Shown: piece by piece, positions 15,170-22,176 of the stretch
Layout of the letters: each line of letters starts with the position of its first letter
Numbering within the stretch: position 1 is the stretch's first letter
Source: Cytophagia bacterium
GTDB lineage: Bacteria > Bacteroidota > Bacteroidia > UBA7662
Length of the DNA stretch: 24,481 bases
NCBI GenBank assembly: GCA_009926405.1
Contig: RFOZ01000012.1
Span: 1-24,481 of the forward strand
Direction of reading: 5' to 3'
Translations under genes and position numbers: made by a program
Notes under the pieces: generated by a model
Databases searched by the model: none
Told to the model about the DNA's origin: nothing
What the model saw: only the letters and a program-made list of their open reading frames with translations

Positions 15170-16386
15170 AGAGCACGACGCAGCCCTTGTTACGATGGTT
15201 GAGCCACGCGCTCATGGGGATCAATTGGGCGATGGCTGGCGGTATGTTGGTTGTTTATGCGGCCCCCATGTTGGATCCGCGATGGTTCCCTCCTCTGGCC
15301 CTTGTGGGTTTTGGTTATTATCCTCTGATGCTGGGTTTGGTGGTTTGTGGTATTTGGTGGGCTCTGCGACGTAATTCAAGATTTTTTTTGTCATTGATGG
15401 TTTTGGTCATGGGGTGGACGGTGCATCCGCGGTTTTGGCAATGGCCATCCTTCGAGGAGTCAAACGAGAAGGATTTATCCCTTTCATCCTTGGAGGAATC
15501 CGCCAACTCTTCCCAAGGAGAACGCTTGGTGGTGATGACTTACAACGTTGCTAATTTTCGATTGACCTCGACAGAGGGAACGGAGAAAGAGGACGGCTTT
15601 GAGTCTCCGAGGGATTACTTGGTCTATTTGTTGGATTCATTAAAGCCTGATCTAGCTGGATTTCAGGATTTTGTGAGTTGGGATCCTCAACACTTTGATG
15701 TTCTACGCCAAATGAACCAGGATCCTCGAATTCGCGGTTTTACCTTTGTGGGTCTTAACCGGGCGCGCCGTGCTGTTTGTTTTGTTCAAAGGAACTTCCG
15801 TACAGTTTCAACTTCACCGGATTTTTTCAGCGGGCTGGGGTTGTGGACCCGTGGTAAAGTTTTAGATTTTGGTTACCATAATCTTGGCGAAGGCGATTCG
15901 CCTACGGGGTTGTTATGGGCCGATATTCTTTTGAACAACGATACCATCCGCGCGATGAATGTGCATTTGGCAAGCAATCGAATTTCGGCGCAGGATTTGC
16001 AACCGGTGCGATCCCTGGATTTGCAAAGCGATACCGCCCAAAAAAGCATTTTTAGGATTTTCAAGAAAATTGCAGGCAACGCCCGCCTGCGTGCTTTACA
16101 AGCCGAAACTGTTCACAAGAAAGTGAAGGCATCCCCGCACCGCGTGGTCCTGATGGGGGATTTTAACGATTTACCTCATTCTTTTGCGGTCTGTTTGGCG
16201 GGGGACGGCCTTAGGGACAGTTTTGTAGCCAAAGGCCGAGGCTTTGGTCATACCTATGCCGGTGGCTTTCCTAGCTTTCGCATTGATCATGTCATGGCGG
16301 ATCCGACCCTTTCGGTGCTCGGACATCGGGTTTTGCCGGGGAGGCATTCGGATCACCACCCGGTGATAGCGGTGCTCGGCCGTTGA
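15142..16386 (+). CDS. Membrane-anchored endonuclease/exonuclease/phosphatase family protein
   Basis: A 414-residue protein with three N-terminal hydrophobic helices (about 20-40, 51-75 and 80-96) and a C-terminal EEP domain (about 128-414). The catalytic set is visible: Asn135 in MTYNVANF, the metal-ligand position 176 in GFQDF, MNVHLAS, MGDFND (Asp340, Asn342), RIDHVM (Asp382, His383) and SDHHPV (His405). At residue 176 Asp stands where EEP enzymes normally have Glu. Substrate could be DNA, RNA, a phospholipid or a phosphoester; the sequence does not decide. The domain probably faces the periplasm or cytosol close to the membrane. The ATG at 15142 lies 28 nt inside the rhomboid gene, so translation is likely coupled. 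Confidence 0.88.
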   Translation: MAGSTTSRIKSTTQPLLRWLSHALMGINWAMAGGMLVVYAAPMLDPRWFPPLALVGFGYYPLMLGLVVCGIWWALRRNSRFFLSLMVLVMGWTVHPRFWQWPSFEESNEKDLSLSSLEESANSSQGERLVVMTYNVANFRLTSTEGTEKEDGFESPRDYLVYLLDSLKPDLAGFQDFVSWDPQHFDVLRQMNQDPRIRGFTFVGLNRARRAVCFVQRNFRTVSTSPDFFSGLGLWTRGKVLDFGYHNLGEGDSPTGLLWADILLNNDTIRAMNVHLASNRISAQDLQPVRSLDLQSDTAQKSIFRIFKKIAGNARLRALQAETVHKKVKASPHRVVLMGDFNDLPHSFAVCLAGDGLRDSFVAKGRGFGHTYAGGFPSFRIDHVMADPTLSVLGHRVLPGRHSDHHPVIAVLGR

Positions 16387-16391
16387 TGGTG

Positions 16392-16399
16392 TATTTTTG
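16392..16399 (+). promoter_or_regulatory. Candidate -7 box (TATTTTTG) before cysS
   Basis: It fits TAnnTTTG and lies 25 nt upstream of the cysS ATG, in the only sizeable gap (38 nt) of the mutL-lolA run. No -33 TTG at 17-23 nt was seen. It may mark an internal promoter for cysS and later genes. Confidence 0.35.
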
Positions 16400-16424
16400 A
16401 AGGTTTGAACCCTTGCCGTTGTTT

Positions 16425-17951
16425 ATGGCCACCGAACTTTTGCTTTACAACACCCTGACGCGGACCAAAGAAACCTTTGCTCCCTTACGACCACCGCATG
16501 TTGGCCTCTACGTCTGCGGACCAACGGTGTACGGCCCTCCGCATTTGGGGCACGCTCGCCCTTACATCACTTTTGATCTGTTGTTACGGTATTTGACCTT
16601 TTTGGATTACAAGGTTCGTTATGTTCGCAATATCACCGATGTAGGGCACCTGGTGGACGATGCTGACGAAGGCGAAGACAAAATTGCCCGTCGTGCCCGG
16701 CTCGAACGGGTAGAGCCCATGGAATTGGTACAGCGGTATACCTTGTCTTTTCACAAAGCAATGGAGCAACTTGGGAATCTACCGCCTTCCATTGAGCCCA
16801 GGGCCTCGGGTCATATCCCCGAGCAAATCGAAATGATTCAATCCCTCATCGAGCGGGGTTTTGCCTATGCAGTCAACGGCTCGGTCTATTTTGACTTGGA
16901 TGCATACCGCGCGCGCTTTCCTTACGGGCAGCTATCGGGACGGGTTGTGGATGATTTGGTCGCTGGTGCAGGCAATGAGCGCAGGGCCTTGTCCTCCCAA
17001 TCCGAGAAACGCAAACCCGAAGACTTTGCACTTTGGAAGAAAGCGGAACCAGAACATATTATGCGCTGGAATTCTCCCTGGGGTTCCGGGTTTCCTGGCT
17101 GGCATATCGAGTGTTCTGCCATGTCGGCCAAGTACCTGGACACACCTTTTGATATTCATGGGGGCGGTATGGACTTGTTATTCCCTCACCACGAAAGCGA
17201 GATTGCACAAACCACCGGTTGCCACGGTTGTGCCCCGGCCAAGACGTGGGTTCATAACAACATGGTAACCATCAACGGCCAAAAAATGGGTAAGTCCCTG
17301 GGGAACTTCATTACCCTGGAAGATTTGTTTGCTGGAACCCACGATGGCTTATCCCAAGCGTACGATCCCATGAGCATACGCTTTTTTGTGTTACAGGCAC
17401 AATACCGCAGCACCTTGGATTTTAGCGATGCGGCCTTGTCGGCATCCAGCAAGGGTTACAAACGCTGGATACAGGGCCTTCGAGAGTTGATGTCCTTTGA
17501 ACCTGCTGTCTTCGAGCCTTCCTCTGCGCATGCTAAGGCCCTTCATACGGGTCTTTTGGATCCCGAAACCCTGGAGGCCAAAGCGCGCGCTGCTCTCAAC
17601 GATGATTTGAACAGTCCGGTGTTGATTGCCATTTTTTATGAATTGTTATCGGATTTTCAGGAATTGCGCCTCGGTAAAATTCAGACGAACCCGGAAGCCT
17701 GGAATCGCGTTCGCCAAACGGTCAAAACCTTTGTGGAGGATGTGTTGGGCTTTCCGTTAACGGGACGTGGAGGCCTTGAGGATGATGGAACCCAACAAGC
17801 ACTCGATGCGGCAATGGAGGTTCTTATGACCTTGCGTCAAGAGGCCAAAGCGGCCAAGGATTGGGCCTTAAGTGATCGGATTCGGGATCGATTGACCGGT
17901 GCCGGCATCAAAATAATGGACGACAAAGAAGGGAGCCGATGGTCACGCTAA
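16425..17951 (+). CDS. cysS: Cysteinyl-tRNA synthetase
   Basis: This class I synthetase charges tRNA-Cys. The 508-residue product has the family's zinc-binding Cys31 in VCGPTVYG, the HIGH-type signature HLGH (40-43), GWHIECSAM and FPHHESEIAQ (zinc ligands). The second signature is KMGKS (287-291) in place of KMSKS. The DALR-type helical C-terminal domain is present to the end. The ATG at 16425 gives a normal N terminus (LLLYNTLTRTKE). A TTG at 16413 would add four residues. The 3' end overlaps the next gene by 13 nt. Confidence 0.96.
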   Translation: MATELLLYNTLTRTKETFAPLRPPHVGLYVCGPTVYGPPHLGHARPYITFDLLLRYLTFLDYKVRYVRNITDVGHLVDDADEGEDKIARRARLERVEPMELVQRYTLSFHKAMEQLGNLPPSIEPRASGHIPEQIEMIQSLIERGFAYAVNGSVYFDLDAYRARFPYGQLSGRVVDDLVAGAGNERRALSSQSEKRKPEDFALWKKAEPEHIMRWNSPWGSGFPGWHIECSAMSAKYLDTPFDIHGGGMDLLFPHHESEIAQTTGCHGCAPAKTWVHNNMVTINGQKMGKSLGNFITLEDLFAGTHDGLSQAYDPMSIRFFVLQAQYRSTLDFSDAALSASSKGYKRWIQGLRELMSFEPAVFEPSSAHAKALHTGLLDPETLEAKARAALNDDLNSPVLIAIFYELLSDFQELRLGKIQTNPEAWNRVRQTVKTFVEDVLGFPLTGRGGLEDDGTQQALDAAMEVLMTLRQEAKAAKDWALSDRIRDRLTGAGIKIMDDKEGSRWSR

Positions 17952-18925
17952 GCAGGAAGGTTCGGCTAGGGGTGTTGAGTTTCTTGATGCTGGTTTTGGG
18001 ATCTTGCGACCAAAATTCCAAGGAAAAGGCAAGCGAACAGCCCATGGATTCCCAACCCACGTCCACCATTGTTGTACCCCGTTTTGATGGGGATTCGGCT
18101 TTGGCTATGGTTCGTGTCCAAGTTGGTTTTGGTCCGCGAATACCTGGTTCGTCGGCTCATCGCCGTTGCGGGGATTGGGTGATGGCTGCTCTCCAAGAAA
18201 GAGGTCTGCAGGTTGTTGAACAAAAAGAATCCCTGACCATGCACGATGGCAAAGTCTTTGAATTGAGAAATATCGTTGGCGTTTTCCGACCTCAGTGCAC
18301 AAAGCGATTGGTTCTTGCCGCCCATTGGGATACCAGACCGGCGGCGGATATGGACTCTGAAAATCCCAAAGCCCGGATGGATGGGGCCAACGACGGTGCA
18401 TCCGGTGTGGCCGTGCTTTTGGAATTAGGCAGGCATTTGGATTCAATTCCCGCTGATTTGGGCGTGGATTTGGTTTTTTTTGATCTGGAAGATTATGGTG
18501 CGCCCGATGTGGCGGATTCTTATGGTATCGGCTCTCAATACTGGTCGCGTAGGCCCCATGTGGTCGGTTACCGAGCTCAACGCGGCGTTCTTTTGGATAT
18601 GGTGGGTGCCGCGGATGCTCGCTTTTGTTGGGAAGGTCATTCCTTGCAGTTTGCACCGGACTGGACCAGGGCCCTTTGGCAACGAGCCGCGGCATTGGGC
18701 TATGGGGATCTCTTTGTGCCGGTGCCTTGCCAACCGGTGACGGATGATCATTATTACGTCAATACCTTGGCCGGCATACCGATGGTTGATATTATCGATT
18801 TGCGCAGCGAGGGTACCGGCTTTCCACCGCATTGGCATACCACCCAAGACCGGATCGAGGTGATAAGCCCCCGGACCATGGCAGCGGTCGGCCAAACCTT
18901 GCTTGATATCTTGTACCGACCTTAA
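17939..18925 (+). CDS. M28-family lipoprotein, glutaminyl-cyclase-like
   Basis: A 328-residue lipoprotein: a signal sequence ends in the lipobox LGSC with Cys23, followed by a polar linker. The catalytic domain belongs to the M28 zinc fold. Predicted zinc ligands are His129 in AHWDTRP, Asp152 in GANDGASG, Glu184 in FDLEDYG and His300 in PHWHTTQD, with further acidic residues in VTDDH (269-270). The FPPHWHT and VTDDH context resembles glutaminyl-peptide cyclotransferases, which turn N-terminal Gln into pyroglutamate, more than ordinary aminopeptidases. Both activities remain possible. The ATG at 17939 overlaps the cysS end by 13 nt. The product is probably anchored to the inner or outer membrane facing the periplasm. 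Confidence 0.82.
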   Translation: MVTLSRKVRLGVLSFLMLVLGSCDQNSKEKASEQPMDSQPTSTIVVPRFDGDSALAMVRVQVGFGPRIPGSSAHRRCGDWVMAALQERGLQVVEQKESLTMHDGKVFELRNIVGVFRPQCTKRLVLAAHWDTRPAADMDSENPKARMDGANDGASGVAVLLELGRHLDSIPADLGVDLVFFDLEDYGAPDVADSYGIGSQYWSRRPHVVGYRAQRGVLLDMVGAADARFCWEGHSLQFAPDWTRALWQRAAALGYGDLFVPVPCQPVTDDHYYVNTLAGIPMVDIIDLRSEGTGFPPHWHTTQDRIEVISPRTMAAVGQTLLDILYRP

Positions 18926-18938
18926 GTTATTTTTGATC

Positions 18939-21431
18939 GTGCCCACCAATACCCTGCGTTCCGCCTCGGCCAAAACCCAGAAATCCGTGAAGCCCGGACG
19001 ACAGGATGCTTCAGCAACGGGATCTACCCAAGAGGTATCGACCTCTTTTTGGCGGAACCCCTCTTTTCAGACGGGGGCCGGGACCTTGGTTTTGTTTTTG
19101 AACCTGGTTTGGCTGATGGCTTTGGTTTCCTATACCATGACCTGGCGGGAGGATCAAAGTTTGTTTTTGGAAACCTCCTGGAAATCCTTGTGGACGGCAG
19201 ACCTCGAGGCCCAAAATTGGCTGGGCAGGTTGGGGGCCTTTTTGGGGCATTGGACGGTTTACCGCGGTTGGGGCGTTGGGGTTGTGTTTCTATGGTTTTG
19301 GACCTTGCTTTTGGGACTGAAACTCTTGTTTTCGGATTTCAAAGTCAAACTGGGGGCGCGGGCCTTTGAAGCAATCTTTTTTGCATCGGTTGTTTCGGTG
19401 AGCCTTGCCTATTTGTTTCATGCGTGTTGGGCCTTGCCTTTTCCTTGGGGTGGGGCTTTTGGTCGCTTTGCGGTTGGTTGGGCTTCTGGTTTTGTGGGCC
19501 TTGTAGGAACGGGGCTGGGCATCGCGGGTTTTTGGTTTGCATGGCTGATGATACGCCAGGGCAAACGCATGCAATGGCCTAAACTCCCATTAGGAAAAGC
19601 CAAAGCGCTTGAATTGGTCAAAGAACCCATGGTTCAGGAGCCTACCCCTGTGGTGGTACCTCCCATCAACGCCATGCCAGAAACACCCCTCTGGGCAGAG
19701 GAAGCTGATGGGACCGCGCCGGAAGATGAAAACGAAGGGAGCGCGCAGGATGTAGAAAACGAAACGACTGCGTTTGAAGACGATGGGTTAGCGATCAAAG
19801 AAGTGCCCGAAGAGGACTGGGCTACTTTGGGCAAAATTGGGGATATGGAGGTGGCCTTGCCCGATGCCGAGGAGGTCTTGGAAGACGCCCATACGGTGGC
19901 GCTGACCGACAGCGAACTCTACGATCACAAACTGGATTTGTCAGGGTATCGTTATCCAACCTTGGATTTGTTAACCGAGTACACCACCGGCAAGGTCCAG
20001 ATCAACCCGACCGAGCTCGAAGCCAATAAAGATCAAATTTTAACAACCCTCCGTCATTACGGTATCGAAATCGATAAGATTAAGGCAACCGTTGGACCAA
20101 CTGTAACATTATACGAAATTATTCCCGCTGCCGGGGTTCGAATTTCCAAAATCAAAAATTTGGAAGACGATATCGCCCTCAGTTTGGCTGCCTTGGGAAT
20201 CCGAATCATTGCCCCCATGCCCGGCAAAGGAACGGTGGGTATCGAAGTTCCCAATCAGAACAAGGAAGTAGTCGGGATGCGAGGTCTTTTGGCTTCGGAT
20301 CGCTTTGTGGGTTCCGAAATGGAATTGCCGATTGCCTTGGGCAAAACCATCTCGAACGAGATTTTTGTAGCAGATCTGACCAAAATGCCACACCTTTTGA
20401 TGGCAGGCGCCACAGGCCAGGGTAAATCGGTGGGTATCAACGCCATCTTGGTCTCCTTGCTCTTCAAAAAGCATCCCAGTGAGCTCAAATTTGTGCTCGT
20501 GGATCCCAAAAAGGTGGAATTGTCCTTGTTCCGACGCATCGAAAAACACTTTTTGGCCTGCCTTCCGGATGCCGAGGATGCCATTGTTACGGATACCCGC
20601 CAGGTGGTCCATACCATGAATGCCTTGGGGATCGAAATGGACCGTCGTTACGATTTGCTCAAGAATGCACAGGTCCGCAACCTGGTCGAATACAATAACA
20701 AATTCCGCAAGCGTCGACTTTCTCCGACCGCCGGACACCGTTACCTTCCTTATATCGTGGTAGTGATCGATGAGTTTGCGGATTTGATAATGACGGCCGG
20801 AAAGGAAATTGAATTCCCTATCACCCGACTTGCACAGTTGGCCCGTGCCGTAGGAATTCACCTGATTGTAGCGACCCAGCGACCTTCTGTGAATATTATC
20901 ACCGGGACCATCAAGGCGAATTTTCCTGCCCGCATTGCCTTCAAGGTGAGCTCCAAAATTGACAGCCGTACCATCATTGATACCGGTGGAGCAGAGCAGT
21001 TAATAGGGCGCGGGGATATGCTCTTGTCGCTATCCTCCAATGTGGTTCGTTTGCAATGCGCCTTTGTGGATACCCCGGAGGTCGAAGCGGTCTGTGATTT
21101 TATTGGCGATCAAACCGGTTATGCCACCCCTTTCCTCTTGCCCGAGTACAAGGATCCGGAATCCGAAAAAGATTTTGGTGGAGACGGAGCGGGTACAGTC
21201 AGGGATGAATTGTTCGACGACGCTGCCCGCATGGTGGTTCAGTACCAACAAGGCTCCACCTCTTTGTTGCAACGCAGGATGACCATCGGCTATGCCAGGG
21301 CAGGCCGTCTCATTGACCAATTGGAAGCGGCTGGAATCGTAGGCCGTTTTGAGGGTTCCAAGCCCAGAGAAGTCTTGTACACCGACCTCCATCAATTAGA
21401 AGAGAAATTAAGGCAACTGAAGGGCCTTTGA
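18939..21431 (+). CDS. ftsK: DNA translocase FtsK
   Basis: FtsK pumps chromosomal DNA through the division septum and helps resolve dimers. The 830-residue product has four N-terminal membrane helices (about residues 40-205) and an acidic linker (about 225-320). The alpha/beta motor follows, with Walker A GATGQGKS (490-497) and Walker B VVVIDE (Asp611, Glu612). Near residue 640 it has ATQRPS. The C-terminal winged-helix gamma domain (about 755-825), with QRRMTIGYARAGRLID, would read KOPS-type sites. The start is a GTG at 18939, 13 nt after the M28 stop. A TTG frame from 18903 would begin inside the M28 gene. The LolA-like gene follows directly, a common Bacteroidota order. Confidence 0.95.
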   Translation: MPTNTLRSASAKTQKSVKPGRQDASATGSTQEVSTSFWRNPSFQTGAGTLVLFLNLVWLMALVSYTMTWREDQSLFLETSWKSLWTADLEAQNWLGRLGAFLGHWTVYRGWGVGVVFLWFWTLLLGLKLLFSDFKVKLGARAFEAIFFASVVSVSLAYLFHACWALPFPWGGAFGRFAVGWASGFVGLVGTGLGIAGFWFAWLMIRQGKRMQWPKLPLGKAKALELVKEPMVQEPTPVVVPPINAMPETPLWAEEADGTAPEDENEGSAQDVENETTAFEDDGLAIKEVPEEDWATLGKIGDMEVALPDAEEVLEDAHTVALTDSELYDHKLDLSGYRYPTLDLLTEYTTGKVQINPTELEANKDQILTTLRHYGIEIDKIKATVGPTVTLYEIIPAAGVRISKIKNLEDDIALSLAALGIRIIAPMPGKGTVGIEVPNQNKEVVGMRGLLASDRFVGSEMELPIALGKTISNEIFVADLTKMPHLLMAGATGQGKSVGINAILVSLLFKKHPSELKFVLVDPKKVELSLFRRIEKHFLACLPDAEDAIVTDTRQVVHTMNALGIEMDRRYDLLKNAQVRNLVEYNNKFRKRRLSPTAGHRYLPYIVVVIDEFADLIMTAGKEIEFPITRLAQLARAVGIHLIVATQRPSVNIITGTIKANFPARIAFKVSSKIDSRTIIDTGGAEQLIGRGDMLLSLSSNVVRLQCAFVDTPEVEAVCDFIGDQTGYATPFLLPEYKDPESEKDFGGDGAGTVRDELFDDAARMVVQYQQGSTSLLQRRMTIGYARAGRLIDQLEAAGIVGRFEGSKPREVLYTDLHQLEEKLRQLKGL

Positions 21432-21447
21432 AATCAAACCCAAGACC

Positions 21448-22161
21448 ATGACCAGAAAATTTGTTTGTTTGTTGTTTTTGGCCGGTGTTATGACGGCCGT
21501 TGGAACTGTCGAAACAGCACAGGCTCAGAAAAGAGCACAGGCCCCCAAAAAAGCAACACGGGCACGCAGTATAGCGTCCGGTGATGCCGAATCCAAGGCC
21601 ATTTTGAGTAAGTTAAGCAAGAACTACCGCGGCATGAAATCCATGCAGGCCCTGGTTTCGTTGGAATTGCAAGGTGGCCCCGGTCAGGTCAAAGAAAAGC
21701 GAAAGGGGAAACTGTTTCTCCGTGGCAAGCAGTACCGGATTGACATGGGCGAGCAGTTAATTATTTGCGATGGACGCTCCTCTTGGACGTACCTCAAAGA
21801 GTTGAACGAAGTGAACATCAGCCGTCACGAGCCAAGCCCGGATCAAATCACACCGGATAACCTTTTTACCATGTACGAAAAAGGCTTTGATTCCTTCTTG
21901 GAATCCGAAACCGGTTCAGGTCAACAAGGGACTTCGTGCATTGACCTTATTCCCCAAAACAAGTCGGTTTCGTATTTCAAGGTTCGGCTTTTTGTGGACC
22001 GCCAAAGGAACCTCATTCAGAAGGCCATCGTCTTTGATAAATCCGGGGTGCAATACACCTACCAGATTACGGAATTCAAAGTCAATCCCAAATTGCAGGA
22101 TAACTTGTTTGTCTTCAATGTCAAGGCCTACCCCAATGTGGAAGTGGTCGACATGCGTTGA
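21448..22161 (+). CDS. lolA: LolA-like outer-membrane lipoprotein carrier protein
   Basis: LolA carries lipoproteins across the periplasm from the LolCDE exporter to the outer membrane. The 237-residue product has a signal peptide likely cut at AQA^QKRA (or two residues earlier at ETA^QAQ), either way leaving Gln first. The mature part shows the LolA-fold pattern: KLSKNYRGMKSMQA, the strands GKLFLRGKQYRIDM and QLIICDGRSSWTYL, then a C-terminal half with RLFVDRQRNLIQKAIVFD and LFVFNV. Family recognition rests on this pattern and on its position right after ftsK. Bacteroidota lack an obvious LolB, so how it hands over its cargo is unclear. It converges on the S46 gene with a 15-nt gap. Confidence 0.85.
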   Translation: MTRKFVCLLFLAGVMTAVGTVETAQAQKRAQAPKKATRARSIASGDAESKAILSKLSKNYRGMKSMQALVSLELQGGPGQVKEKRKGKLFLRGKQYRIDMGEQLIICDGRSSWTYLKELNEVNISRHEPSPDQITPDNLFTMYEKGFDSFLESETGSGQQGTSCIDLIPQNKSVSYFKVRLFVDRQRNLIQKAIVFDKSGVQYTYQITEFKVNPKLQDNLFVFNVKAYPNVEVVDMR

Positions 22162-22176
22162 GGATCGAAGGTTTCC

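Noticed and set aside
17280..17300. KMGKS instead of KMSKS in cysteinyl-tRNA synthetase as a defect
   Set aside because: The substitution is, as I recall, usual in Bacteroidota CysS, and the lysines are kept.
18903..18938. N-terminal extension of FtsK
   Set aside because: It lies mostly inside the end of the M28 gene and has no FtsK-like features. The GTG at 18939 is preferred.
20109..20861. A 250-codon open frame antisense to ftsK
   Set aside because: It is the same codon-bias effect, and it lies opposite the conserved FtsK motor domain.
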